The notes below the pieces were generated by a model. That model worked only from the letters and a program-made list of their open reading frames with translations. It did no database searches and was not told the DNA's origin. From Phytopythium helicoides (Eukaryota; Oomycota; Peronosporomycetes; Pythiales; Pythiaceae): 64,000 nt of DNA. The stretch is from positions 186,001-250,000 of the forward strand of contig JANFNE010000046.1 of the NCBI GenBank assembly GCA_024867545.1, given 5' to 3'. The position numbers were made by a program, and so were the translations under genes. Each line of letters starts with the position of its first letter. Positions within the stretch are counted from its first letter, which is position 1. Positions 1 through 10,186 of this stretch are shown piece by piece.

Positions 1-1642
1 TGCGCTTCATCCACTCGCGAGCCTCGGATGCGTGGCGAGGCAGCAAAGCGACACACGCGATCGAGATGGCTTGCGCAGCGTACGCGATGATAAAGATGAC
101 GGTGAGCTGCGTGCGCACGGACGTCGTGTCACGCATGATATCGTCGTTGGACACGTCAAACTGTGCCCCGATGTACTTGCAGATCACCAACCCCAGCGCG
201 TTGCCAACGTAAGAGATCGCAGCCACGACCCCAGCACTGAAAAGTTGCATTCCTGGCTCGGCCAGCTCGACGAGCAGCTCCGTGAGGATAATGTAGTCCA
301 GCACAGACGGAATAGCTTCCATCACCGGCAGCCCGATCCAAAACCACTGACTACGGACGATGCTCCAGAGCGTGAACAGTGCTGCCCCACAGTCCAGCAC
401 GAGCACAATGCTCGTTGCAGCAATGATGACTATCCGATAGTTGAGGTTCCAGCCCTTCTTCTCAACGTGAGCAATGAAGAAGAGAACCGCCGTAATAGCC
501 ACAAACGAGACCACATTGTCGTTGAGTGGCTGCACACCAGCATAGTAGAACGCCACAGGGTTGACGGCGACAGAACTGAAGCCGTTGAAGACAGCACTGA
601 TGAACCGCAGCACGAGCACCCAGCTCACAGCGCTATTGCGAAACAGCCGCCAAGCCCCACGAGCATACTTTGCAGCTGAGAGGCGAGGAGTAGGCGTCTC
701 ATCGATCGCTGTCCACACCAATGGAATCGGGAGCATTGCAACGACACCCACAATCAGCATCACTTGGGTGAACTCAAGCGTAAAGTCAAAGTCGCCACCG
801 TAGTCCCACCCGCTCATGGCAAAACCCATGAACGGGAACGTAACTAGCATCGCCGCCGTCCGAAGCTTGACCAGCAAAGGGGAAAGAAGCTCGTCTTGGG
901 ATTCGCTTGTCTCCGACTCGGTTGTGCGCAGATAGTGCGCAGCGACTTGCCGGGTCAAGCCGTCAGCGGCAACATCAGCCACGACATAGCCAATGGTCGC
1001 GACAGTCATAAAGAGCGCGTACAGTGCGCCTTTGCTCGGGGCGTCGTCATTCACGGATGTGAGCTGACTCGCCGTCAAGTCTTCAAGTGCTGTGCCAACC
1101 ATTGTCCTGTTCCGGAAAAACGGATCTGGCTGAGAGATGAAGTGGATTCGCACGAGTGCTGCGGCAGCGACAATCCATCCGAGCGCTAGCCATGGCCTTC
1201 GTCTTCCAATCGCGTCCGTGGCTGGGAGGCAGTCGGTCGCGATCATCACGAACGGCTTGAGGACCCACGGGAGTACAAGCAGCATCCGCACCGACAACGT
1301 TTGCGTTCCTTCCATGTTCAGGTTGCAGGTCATGAACGGGTAGACAGCGAGCGGCAGCGCCGTGCTCACAACGCCAACTGCGATGTTGTGAACTGCCAAC
1401 CCCAGCCACCGGCGATCCCACGCGGTCACAGTCGCCTGGTTCTCACCCATTCCAATCTCGGTCTTGTCGCCGAGCACTGGAGTCCCCGAGGCTTCATAGA
1501 TGTCCGACGGCGAGTCACCTCGCGGTCTTCCGGACGCCGTCTCGCTCTCATCCGATGTCCCCGTGCTGCCCTCGCGGCGGTAGCTCGAGCGTGAGAGCCG
1601 CTCGGCCAAGTCTCTGGTCGCTACTCCAACGAGTCGGCTCAT
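1..1642 (-). CDS. Folate-biopterin transporter (FBT) family membrane protein, C-terminus beyond window
   Basis: An uninterrupted reading frame runs from an ATG at 1642 off the left edge (547 codons), with no intron or stop. After about 75 polar residues come hydrophobic segments. The stretch reading LPWVLKPFVMIATDCLP followed by IGRRRPWLALG matches the PW-x-x-KP...SD-x-x-P...RRRPY-x-x-LG signature of the FBT family, which belongs to the major facilitator fold. A second family-like motif is ADVAADG in a later helix. FBT proteins move folates and pterins across membranes; oomycetes are known for large FBT families, and the substrate here is not established. The next gene downstream on the same strand is not visible. 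The fold is well supported; the substrate is only a family inference. Confidence 0.78.
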   Translation of the reverse strand, partial: MSRLVGVATRDLAERLSRSSYRREGSTGTSDESETASGRPRGDSPSDIYEASGTPVLGDKTEIGMGENQATVTAWDRRWLGLAVHNIAVGVVSTALPLAVYPFMTCNLNMEGTQTLSVRMLLVLPWVLKPFVMIATDCLPATDAIGRRRPWLALGWIVAAAALVRIHFISQPDPFFRNRTMVGTALEDLTASQLTSVNDDAPSKGALYALFMTVATIGYVVADVAADGLTRQVAAHYLRTTESETSESQDELLSPLLVKLRTAAMLVTFPFMGFAMSGWDYGGDFDFTLEFTQVMLIVGVVAMLPIPLVWTAIDETPTPRLSAAKYARGAWRLFRNSAVSWVLVLRFISAVFNGFSSVAVNPVAFYYAGVQPLNDNVVSFVAITAVLFFIAHVEKKGWNLNYRIVIIAATSIVLVLDCGAALFTLWSIVRSQWFWIGLPVMEAIPSVLDYIILTELLVELAEPGMQLFSAGVVAAISYVGNALGLVICKYIGAQFDVSNDDIMRDTTSVRTQLTVIFIIAYAAQAISIACVALLPRHASEAREWMKR

Positions 1643-1946
1643 GTCAATTGGGGGGCTAGTTGGCAACTGGGCAGCTTCTTGGAGCCGGGCGCTGCTATGA
1701 TAGAGTTTGGCACCCCCTTGCGCCACCCACGCCCGTTACACTGCTCTGCACAGAAGAACCATGCGACAGCGATTCAGCATTGAGCGCAATCGAGCACAAT
1801 CACAGGAAAGCTTTTTTGCCTGGCAAAGCAGCTGGACACGTTATTTGGTACTTCATCAAGGCGTCGTCCTGGCGTAAACAGCTTTATAACCATGTCCGAA
1901 TCACGAAATCGTGATCGTCATGACCCTGGTCGGACTAAACCATGGG
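1643..1946. other. Intergenic spacer, FBT promoter side
   Basis: These 304 bases lie between the epsilon-tubulin stop and the FBT start, both on the minus strand. I see no convincing coding frame or RNA gene. It should hold the 3' end of the tubulin gene's neighbour spacing and the FBT promoter. Confidence 0.5.
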
Positions 1947-3835
1947 TTAGTAAAGCGGCTGCAGCCTTCGAGTCGAGGCTGAAGGCTCTGGCCCATCTGC
2001 GGTCGAGTACGAGGACCTCTCGAGCTTGTCGTACTCGGCAATGAGCCACCGCACGTTCTCCTGAGCCTCTACTAATCGCTGCATCTCCATGTACTCGGTG
2101 TAGTGGTGCACGTGGGCCTTCCGAGCGAAGAGCTTGCGGAAGCGACCGTGTAGACGTTCGAATGTGTCTCGAATGCAGCAGTTGTTGGACAGGCAAAGTA
2201 GCGACGACGTCTGGCCAACGGGAGGCACCGAGCATAAACCCACTTTGAAGCCTTCCTGGTTCCAGTGGATCATGCGAACCTCTGACTGGAGACGCTGAAT
2301 GTTGGCGTTCACGTCCGAGATTTCAACATTGCCGCGCAGAAGCAGACCACACGCCAGGTATACGCTCGCTCGCGGATTGGCCCGGATCAACTGATGGTCC
2401 CTGCTCAATGTCGCACGAGAAACGGACTCCGTCAGTGTCGATTGGCATGGTCTCCTTTCAGTATTGGAGGAAGCAGAACTTACTTCTGGAACGCGTCCGA
2501 GAACATTTGGTTCAGTCTGCGCGGTTGTTGGCGTGGATCAGCCGTCGAAAACACAGGGCTCATGCTGGATTGAAGAAAATGTAACTTGGGGAACGGCACC
2601 AAGTTGGTCGTGATCTCGTTCAAGTCGACGTTCAGCGAACCTTCGAAGCGCATAGAGCTCGTGAGATTTGTCAGGAGGCGAGCCACAATGTTGTTCATCT
2701 CGCCAAATGCGCTGGAAGCACGGCTCGCATCTTTTGTTGCCGCAGTAGACTGAGTAGCGTTGGACAGAGGTAGGCGCTCTCGCTTCTTGCTTGTCCTGGA
2801 AGCAGTCGACGAGGATGGAGCACGTCCAGCTCGATAAAGATGCTCCAATGCTTTTAGGTCGATCGGGTCTGAAAGTCGAGAGCCTTCCACGATTCGCGAT
2901 GACGGCCCGTCTAGTGACTCACTGGCAGATGGAGGCGCCTTTTGCATTTTTGCGCACAAGTCCATGAGGGCTTCGTTTTCGATAGGCAGCACGCAATCGG
3001 CGTGTTCACTCAGTTCGTTTAGTGCGAGAATGCTGTTGTACGGGGACGTCACGACATCGTCGTCCTCTGATGGAAAGATCGCGCACGTGAATCGGTATAC
3101 GTCGGGGTACTGGTCTTCGAGTAGACCGAGGATGTAGGAGCCCAACCCAGAGCCTGCAGTCTCACACACAACTTTGTGAGTATTCTGAAAAAAAAAATAT
3201 GTCCCAGGTAGAGAAGGACAATGTTGGACCTGTGCCACCGCCCATGGAGTGGAGCACGAAGAAGGACTGGAGCGAGTCGCACAGCTCGACGGCTCGGTGT
3301 AGTTTGTCGATGAGCACGTCTCGGTACTGCGGCCCGTAGACACAATGGCCATGTGCCCTGCCCATTCATTTTGCGTGAGTTTACTCATGACTGTGGACTG
3401 CAATCCTCCGCGTGTGTTGCACCAGTTGTTGCCGGCGCCGGAGACGTCCGTGATGAACTGCTGCTGGTCAAAGAGCTCGCCGAGCGGGCCGGACATGGTC
3501 TCTGCCACCGGGCCCTGCTCCATGTCCACCAGAATTGCGCGCGCCTTGAGCGTCTTGATGGGCGCCGTGCCGCCCGCGAACGGCACGTCCACGGGATCTG
3601 TGTAGCGCGCATCCACGTTGCGGAAGAAGGTGCTCATGCTCTCATCGAAGCGCGCCTTCCTGGCATGCTGCGGGGCCAGGAGAAGCGCGATTCAGCGGCT
3701 GCAGCCTCACCTCCAGCAGTCGGTGGCCTCGACGGCACGCACCTTGGCGTGCTCCTCGAGCGCGAGCTGCCAGAACTGCCGCCCGATCTGGTTGCCGCAC
3801 TGGCCCACCTGTAGCGTCACGAGCTCGCGCACCAT
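1947..3835 (-). CDS. TUBE1: Epsilon-tubulin
   Basis: Five exons give a 529-residue protein: 3835-3743, 3667-3423, 3357-3230, 3153-2484 and 2400-1947. All junctions are GT-AG and keep frame. The start reads [20 protein letters not shown], and the glycine-rich nucleotide loop [13 protein letters not shown] is rebuilt across the third intron. [11 protein letters not shown], the [19 protein letters not shown] block, [16 protein letters not shown] and [17 protein letters not shown] are typical of epsilon rather than alpha, beta or gamma tubulin. Epsilon-tubulin is needed for triplet microtubules of centrioles and basal bodies, fitting an organism with flagellate zoospores. The protein is longer than animal TUBE1 because of a Ser/Ala-rich insertion of about 80 residues in the middle. 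It shares a 200-bp divergent promoter with the acid phosphatase. Confidence 0.93.
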
Positions 3836-4035
3836 GGCAAACAATATATGCGGCTCCCGCGCTCATGATTGGCTGTAAAAGCACACTATAAGCCAATCAG
3901 AAGAGGTAAAGGCTGATTTATGACAGAAGAGGCGTGCGTCCGTGCTCCGGTCTTGTCAAGCTCGCACTGTTGAAGTGTGGAGATTCTTCTCGCCCCTTCA
4001 CAATCGGATCCGACCCAAGCGAAGCGAGAAAGGAC
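3836..4035. promoter_or_regulatory. Divergent promoter with inverted CCAAT pair
   Basis: This 200-bp gap separates epsilon-tubulin (minus) from the acid phosphatase (plus). It contains GATTGGCT at 3867-3874 and its exact reverse complement AGCCAATC at 3891-3898, so one CCAAT box faces each gene. NF-Y-type binding is an inference from the motif. Confidence 0.5.
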
Positions 4036-5850
4036 ATGGGTAAGCGCGCGCTGCTGCTGCCGCTGCTACTGGCGCTGCCGCTGGCCGCCGAGGGCGCCGA
4101 AGTCGCGGAGCAGCGGCTGCCGCCTGCGCTGCTGCGCTCGGAGCGCCGCATTGTGCCGAACGACGCCGTGTGGGACGTCGCGGAAGACCGAGAAGGCGCG
4201 TTCGCCCAGCCGACGCAGGAGACGAGCGGCTCGGCGACTCCGGCGGACTTAACGCGGCCGTTCGAGATGCACGCGACGCCCGCGCTGCTCGCGGACGGAC
4301 AGGACCTGGTGGTCTCGTGGAGCGGCGTGGGGCAGCCGCACCAGGCAGACTTTGTCGCGCTCAGCTGCGGGCGCAAGCTGCACCCGATGGACTTCCTCTT
4401 CCGAGCGAACGTCAGCGACGACCCCGACGCGGCGTCGCGCCACTCAGTGCGCTTCTCGGAGCTCTTCATGCTGCGCTGCAACTACACGGCCGAGTACTTC
4501 AACTTTAGTCCCAAGAACAACGACTATGTCAAGCTTGGAGAGCTCTCGGTCGGCATGAAGGAGTCGTTCAACGCCCCCAAGCACGGACACATTGCTTTCG
4601 GCGACAAGCTGGACGAGATGGCCGTCATGTTTAATTCGGCGTCCAAGAAAACCCCTCAGGTCAAGTACGGGCGCTACCACGACCAGCTCACGCAGCTTGC
4701 GAGCGGACACTCTACGACATACTCGGCGGCCGACATGTGCCACGCGCCAGCAAACATCACGTCGCAGGGACTATTTCGTGACCCAGGATACATGCACAAG
4801 GTGCTCATCACGGGCTTGAAACCCGGCACAAAGTACTACTACCAGTTCGGCAATGACGCAGACGGGTGGAGCAAGATTTTCTCGTTCAAGAGCCGTCCCG
4901 ATCCTTCGATCAAGCAGGCCAAGTTTATCGCGTATGCGGATATGGATGTTGCTCCCGCACCAGCTTCTGCGTCCACTGCCTTGAGATCCTTTCAAGACGT
5001 TCAGGATGGCTACGAAAGTTTCTTACTTCACTTTGGAGATGTTAGCTATGCTCGTGGACGTGCGTACATCTGGGACCAGTACTTCCACCTCATTGAACCT
5101 CTTGCGACTCGTGTGCCGTACATGGTCAGCATCGGCAATCACGAATACGACTATATGTCTGGAGGCGAGCATGATCCCAGTGGTGCAGCTGGTGCGGATG
5201 GTCGGATGGACTTCCATCCTTCGTGGGCAAACTACGGTTCCGACTCGAGCGGGGAATGCTCTGTGCCAATGTTCCACCGTTGGCATTCACCTTCGAACGG
5301 GAACGGCATCTACTGGTACTCGTTCAACTACGGCGGTGTTCATGTAATTCAAATGTCATCGGAGCATAACTGGCGCCGCGGGTCGAAGCAGTACGAGTGG
5401 ATCGAGAATGACCTGAAGGGGTTGGATCGCGAGGAGACACCGTGGGTCGTGCTCACGGCTCACCGTATGATGTACACCACCCAGATTGGCGAGGAAGCTG
5501 ACCTCAAGGTGTCGGAGCACTTTCGCGAAGAGATGGAGGACCTGCTCTGGACGTACAAGGTCAACTTGATGCTGGTCGGGCACCAGCATTCGTACGAGCG
5601 CAGCTGTGCAGTGCGTAACGGTAAATGCACTCGCGATGGAGTTGGCCCTGTTCACATTGTTGTGGGCTCGGCTGGCGCTGGACTTGAGACCCAAGGCTTT
5701 TCCGACAAGATTGGCGAGTGGAGCGTGAGCCATCTGAACGACTGGGGCTACCTACGTATTGCGTCGACCGAGGCGGAGATGAATGTTCAGTTTGTGCTCA
5801 ATCGTAATGGCGCTGTGTACGACGAGGTGACGCTGCAGCCGTGGGCATAG
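4036..5850 (+). CDS. Secreted purple acid phosphatase (metallophosphoesterase)
   Basis: A single-exon gene of 604 residues. The chosen start is the ATG at 4036 because it opens a clear signal peptide (MGKRALLLPLLLALPLAAEG); the frame extends 34 codons upstream but those lack a leader. The metal-ligand motifs of purple acid phosphatases appear in order: ADMD near residue 300, GDVSYARG near 333, GNHEYD near 370, LTAHRMMYT near 475 and GHQHSYERS near 515. A fibronectin-like N-terminal domain (residues about 90-280) precedes the catalytic domain. The enzyme hydrolyses phosphate monoesters (EC 3.1.3.2) with a dinuclear metal centre, probably outside the cell or in the secretory path to release phosphate. 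The first motif has D-M-D where D-x-G is usual, a modest deviation. Convergent with malic enzyme. Confidence 0.92.
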   Translation: MGKRALLLPLLLALPLAAEGAEVAEQRLPPALLRSERRIVPNDAVWDVAEDREGAFAQPTQETSGSATPADLTRPFEMHATPALLADGQDLVVSWSGVGQPHQADFVALSCGRKLHPMDFLFRANVSDDPDAASRHSVRFSELFMLRCNYTAEYFNFSPKNNDYVKLGELSVGMKESFNAPKHGHIAFGDKLDEMAVMFNSASKKTPQVKYGRYHDQLTQLASGHSTTYSAADMCHAPANITSQGLFRDPGYMHKVLITGLKPGTKYYYQFGNDADGWSKIFSFKSRPDPSIKQAKFIAYADMDVAPAPASASTALRSFQDVQDGYESFLLHFGDVSYARGRAYIWDQYFHLIEPLATRVPYMVSIGNHEYDYMSGGEHDPSGAAGADGRMDFHPSWANYGSDSSGECSVPMFHRWHSPSNGNGIYWYSFNYGGVHVIQMSSEHNWRRGSKQYEWIENDLKGLDREETPWVVLTAHRMMYTTQIGEEADLKVSEHFREEMEDLLWTYKVNLMLVGHQHSYERSCAVRNGKCTRDGVGPVHIVVGSAGAGLETQGFSDKIGEWSVSHLNDWGYLRIASTEAEMNVQFVLNRNGAVYDEVTLQPWA

Positions 5851-6409
5851 ATGGCTACTTGAGATATCCGGTGAATTGGAGGCCAGCCACGAGCTAAGGA
5901 GTACCGCAGACTGCTTGGCTTGTGATTGAGATCATAAATGTTTTCTTTCCAACATCTTCATTGTAGCATTGCGCGCAAGTGTGCATGGCGAGGTGAATGT
6001 CGATTGTGACAGGCATGAGCATCCTCAATGGCAAGCAAGCTCACTGTGCATACGGCGTGCCAAGCAATTTGTTACTCCACCATGAACTCCATGTTGAACT
6101 ACAGGGGTGGTGCTATCAATTAGCTATTACTTATCAATTTCGTATTGCCACCCCTGCAACTTCAACGTCATGATGGTTTGGATACACCATGTTTCAACTC
6201 TGCCTCGGATACCACGTCGCCCGTGCGAGTCGCTACAACACTGTCTTCCTGGCTGACGAGTCCAGTGGTGCCTACAATATCGCGTTCCATAGCGATCCCG
6301 ACCGACAAGCGCTCAGAGATGAAGAATAACAACAGCTCGGTGACGACATTGCAGGCAATTTCATATAAAGTCATAACATGCAGCTCGCTCCTGGACGCAA
6401 CACTTCCGT
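5851..6409. other. Spacer between convergent 3' ends
   Basis: These 559 bases lie between the stops of acid phosphatase (plus) and malic enzyme (minus). No gene is supported. The only structure seen is the inverted repeat at 6094-6165, listed separately. Confidence 0.5.
6094..6165. repeat. Imperfect inverted repeat
   Basis: TTGAACTACAGGGGTGG at 6094-6110 is nearly the reverse complement of the segment at 6148-6165 (TTGAAGTTGCAGGGGTGG when reversed). An AT-rich loop of 37 bases separates the arms. It could fold into a hairpin of about 17 bp in either 3' untranslated region, or be a transposon relic. Confidence 0.45.
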
Positions 6410-8195
6410 TTAAGGGTTGTACATGGTGGCCCGCAGGTGAGCCTCGAGGTCGGCCGGCTTGGGGACGGTCGCGTAGCCCTTCGAGTAGCCCTGTGATCGC
6501 AAACGCGTGGGTCAGCATTGATGCCAACACAATAAGACGTCTTGTCAGCGAACAAACACCACTTACGTATTCGGCGACAGCAACGGCAATCTTGAGCGAC
6601 ACCTCGCGGATGGTCGAGAGCGGCGGGTAGACGCAGCCAGTCTCGAGGTCGGCCGCGGTCACGAGGCCAGCCAGCGTCTCCGCGGCGATGAGCATGATCT
6701 CGTCATCGACGTGCGTCAGGCCGGCACCAATGACACCGAGACCCACACCCGGGAAGATGTACGAGTTGTTACCCTGACCGGGCACGAAGCGCTGGCCGTT
6801 GACGACCACGGGGTCGAACGGGCTGCCGCTGGCAAAGATGCACTTGCCGTTCGTGAACGTGTAGGCCTCCTCCGGAGTGCACTCAGCCTTGGACGTGGGG
6901 TTGCTGAGCGCAAAGATGATCGGGCGCTCGTTCAGCTTGGCCATCGCCTCACACACGGCGCGGTCGAACGTCTTGGGGATCGTGCACACGCCGATCAGCG
7001 CCGTTGGCTTGATGCGCTCGATAGCCTCAAGTAGCGTGGCACACTCCGGAGCCTCATGCGCGTACAGCAGCTTGTGGTGCTGGAGCGACGCAGCGCGCGA
7101 CTTGATGACGAGGCCACGCGAGTCGACGAGCCAGATCTGCTCGCGAGCCTGCTCGATCGTCTTGCCCGTCTCCTTGGAGATACCAAGCGCGATCAAGTCG
7201 GCGATACCGGTGCCGGCCTCGCCGGCGCCAAGGAACACGAACGTCTGCTCGCTCAGCGGCTTGCCCGAGAGCGGCACGGCGGCCAGCAGACCCGCGACGA
7301 CAACCGAGGCCGTGCCCTGGATGTCGTCGTTGAACGTGCAGTGCGTGTTCTGGTACTTGCGCAGAAGGTTGAAGGCGGTCGAGTTGCCAAAGTCCTCGAA
7401 CTGGAGCAGAACCTCCGGGCCGTACTTGGCCTTGGCGGCGTCCATAAACTCCTGCACAAGCTGCTCAAAGACCTCGCCGCGAACGCGCTTCTGGCGCAGA
7501 CCCATGTAGAGCGGGTCGTTCAGGAACTCCTCGTTGTTGGTACCGCAGTCGAGCACGACCGGCAGACACATGCTGGGCGGCACACCGGCGCACGCCGTGT
7601 ACAGCGCGAGCTTGCCGATGGGAATGCCCATACCGTTGATACCAAGGTCGCCGAGACCAAGGATACGCTCACCGTCCGTGAAGACGATGGCGCGGATCTT
7701 CTTCTCCGGCCAGTTGTCGAGGATCTCGGCGACGTGGCCAATGTCGTTGACCGAGATGTACAGGCCGCGCGGCGTCTGGCGGTAGATGTGCGAGAACTCC
7801 TGGCAGGCCTGGCCGACCGTCGGCGTGTACACAATGGGCATGAACTCGGCCGTGTGCTCCACCAGCAGGCGGTAGTACACGTCCTCGTTCGTGTCCTGCA
7901 TGCTCTGCAGGTAAATGTACTTCTCGATGGGCGACGTCTTCTTGCGCAGCTGGGCAAGCGCGCGCTCCTTCTCGAGCTCGACGGTGGACACCTGGGCGGG
8001 CAGCAGGCCGCGCAGTCCCAGGGTCTTGCGCTGCTCCTCGGTGAAGGCCAGGCCCTTGTTGGCGCTGGGCGTGCGCAGTGTGTAGTAGCCGTTCTGCGAC
8101 TGCAGTGGTCGTGAATGAGAGCGAGAGATCCGTCAGTCAGTCGGTTGATCGTCGCAGTAGCAGCAGCAGCAGTGGCAGCAGCAGCAGCGTACCAT
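6410..8195 (-). CDS. Malic enzyme (malate dehydrogenase, decarboxylating)
   Basis: Three exons predict 538 residues: 8195-8193 (only the ATG), 8099-6567 and 6490-6410. The enzyme oxidatively decarboxylates malate to pyruvate using NAD or NADP. The main exon carries all family blocks: RGLLPAQV near the start, EKYIYLQSMQDTNED, MPIVYTPTVGQACQ, TDGERILGLGDLGINGMGI, FNDDIQGTA, the dinucleotide fold FLGAGEAGTGIADLI, and LSNPTSKAECTPEEAY. The last intron (6566-6491, GTAAGT...CACAG) replaces a readthrough tail with VPKPADLEAHLRATMYNP, the expected C-terminus. The first exon is inferred: the frame opens after a CAG at 8100 with no ATG, and the nearest ATG with a GT donor (8195, followed by GTACGC) gives MSQNGYYTLRT. 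NAD versus NADP use and compartment are not decided; no clear mitochondrial leader is seen with this start. Confidence 0.92.
8154..8189. repeat. CAG-type microsatellite in malic enzyme intron 1
   Basis: A run of CAG units with single TAG and TGG interruptions lies inside the inferred first intron of malic enzyme. Confidence 0.6.
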
Positions 8196-9363
8196 GGCGA
8201 CGAGAGAAAGAGAGGGAGGCGCTTGGGGCGAGGCCAACGGACGCTTGAGCAGGACGAGGCAAATGCCGGAATGACCGAGCGACCGACCGAGCGCGAGCTT
8301 TTGGCGGCGCCCGAGGGACTCGCGGCGGTTGACGGGCAGCGCACTGTGCGTACGTGGAGGTGCGTGTCTGCGGGCCAACTTCAGCTACCCGCAACTTTCC
8401 ATACCCTCTTCATTCAGCAGCATCGTCGAGTATTGCGTGCCAGTGATATCATCTCTAGAAAAGCATACCCTGTGGATCTCCGCCACACCAAACCCGCGAT
8501 GACGCGCTGGGTAATTGGGTTTTATTGATAGTTCATAGCCGGGGAGCAAATGGAGATGCGACATGCACATCAAATGGAGCTGCTCGCAGCGGCGTGGGCA
8601 GTGGCGAGGCGAGGCGAAGCGAACGTCCCCCAGCAGCTCCACGCTGCTCTGCTCTTGCCCGCGGTGGTGGGGAGCTCCCGCCTGGTTCGTCTATGCCCGC
8701 GGCAACTTACGGCCAAGCCTTTTTTGGGCTCATCTGGTTGCCCCTACGCGTTCATGACGGCACCAAGGCGGCTTCGAAGCACTGGCAATGACGTCAGCGA
8801 TGCACGAGGCTGTATCAGTGTACTCGGCGCGCAAATCCAGCGGTTGCCTCGAAGGTGCTTACCGTGCAAAGCAGCGCCGAGCTCGGAAGCTTCCTGGCTG
8901 GCTGGCTGGCTGGAAACGCGGGGCCAGCGCTCCCTCGCTCCATGGTCCGGCATGTCTTTTGCGCCGCCTCGGCGAGCAAGCGCTCGCAGATTCCTGAGCT
9001 CGTAACCAAAGCGCGCAGCGTAATCACACGGCCTTGCAGTCCATCGGCCAGGCTGCTTGGTCTGGTCTCGCTTGCTTGGACCGCCCGCATGGACACGCTC
9101 GCCCTGCTTGGGCTCGGCGCCTTGTGTACTGTAGTTCCGGACCATGCGACGCGACTGGGTTTTTGGTTTTTTCTCTCTGCCTCCGAGTTGACAGGTTTTT
9201 TGGGTGAAACTAGTGCTGTTTGTGCAATTCCCATCGGCCACTTCGGCACTTCCGGCGCACGCGACGAGCGGCTGGCGGCGGCGAGTTGAAGCGGAACGCG
9301 CGCGCGTGACGAGCCCAGCGTCAGCGCGGACGTTGCAGTTGGCGCGCGGCGTTCTTGTGGCTC
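8196..9363. other. Long intergenic region between malic enzyme and YbeY
   Basis: About 1.17 kb separates two divergent genes. It has several open frames on both strands, but none shows family motifs, a good start and coherent composition, so I call none. A short GGCT-repeat run lies near 8897-8915. It should contain both promoters. Confidence 0.4.
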
Positions 9364-10127
9364 ATGGTGCGGCTCGCGCGCGAGCTGCAGGCGCGCTGGG
9401 CGCCGCGCGACGTCTGCAGGCTGCGCGCGCAGGTGCGCGCCATGGTGCGCGCGCTCGGCTGTCCCGGCGGTCCGTGGTACGCCAGCGCTCGCCCGTGCGC
9501 TTTTTCTCGTGGTCCGACGTGCTCACGGCGCGGCGGCTCTCTGATCAGGGACGTGGGCGTGATGCTCACGACGGACGAGCACATCCGGCGCCTCAACCGC
9601 CGCTACCGGCAGAAGGACAAGCCCACCGACATCCTCTCCTTCCCATTCCACAAGGTAGGCGTGCGTCCGTGGCCGCGTGTCTAGCGCCGGCACGTCCGAA
9701 AGCGCCGGCGGCTCGACGTGGACGACGAGCAGACGTGCTGACCATGGGCTCCCGAAAGATCTCGCAGCCAGGGCGCTTCCCGCGAACGCGCTCGCGCGAG
9801 GAGCGATACTTGGGAGACATCTACATCAGCCCGGAGTACGTGCAGCGGCAGTGCCAAGACCCCGCGCTGGAGGAGATCGTGTCGCTCGAGCAGCGGCTTC
9901 CCGTGCTCATGGCCCACGGACTGTGCCACTTGATGGGGTGCGTTCACGGCCACACCGCTCCGCATTGCACGTTTGATTCACACGTTGGTTCCCGTCGTTT
10001 TGCCACCAGTTACGACCACGAGACCGACCCCGAGTACGAGCGCATGCAAAAGGCCGAGGACTTTATCCTGCGCCACCATGTGCAGTTTCTACCTGACGAC
10101 GTCAAAGACCACGAGACCACTAGCTAA
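9364..10127 (+). CDS. ybeY: YbeY-type endoribonuclease (rRNA maturation factor)
   Basis: Four exons (9364-9476, 9549-9654, 9768-9937, 10010-10127) give 168 residues, the normal size for YbeY. The core VGVMLTTDEHIRRLNRRYRQ then KDKPTDILSFPF and LGDIYISPEYV are typical. The zinc site HGLCHLMGYDHETD (H-x3-H-x5-H, His123, His127, His133) is created by removing the third intron, whose acceptor splits the glycine codon. YbeY cuts RNA during small-subunit rRNA processing in bacteria and, in eukaryotes, in organelles; a mitochondrial role is likely here. The N-terminus is arginine-rich, compatible with targeting. Introns 1 and 3 are each exactly 72 nt, stop-free and in frame, so unspliced RNA would read through. 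Intron 1 is the least certain, but removing it gives the family length. Confidence 0.85.
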
Positions 10128-10186
10128 CCCACTCGTATCCAAAAGACAGCCATGCACGTTCGAATGGAAGCGCTATCGCCCCTCTA

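Noticed and set aside
32..679. Plus-strand frame at the left edge
   Set aside because: It is the complement of the FBT transporter, which has strong motifs and a continuous frame on the minus strand.
7056..8114. Long plus-strand open frame opposite malic enzyme (and similar ones at 23699-24616, 25571-26230, 28868-29635, 29379-30176)
   Set aside because: Antisense shadows of GC-rich genes, with skewed Arg/Ala/Ser composition and no family motifs.
8196..8378. Arg-rich upstream frame as a mitochondrial leader for malic enzyme
   Set aside because: It begins at TTG, not ATG, and needs no leader to complete the enzyme; kept only as a remote possibility.
8744..9241. Minus-strand frame between malic enzyme and YbeY as a gene
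   Set aside because: No domain, odd composition and overlapping frames on the other strand; could be promoter sequence.
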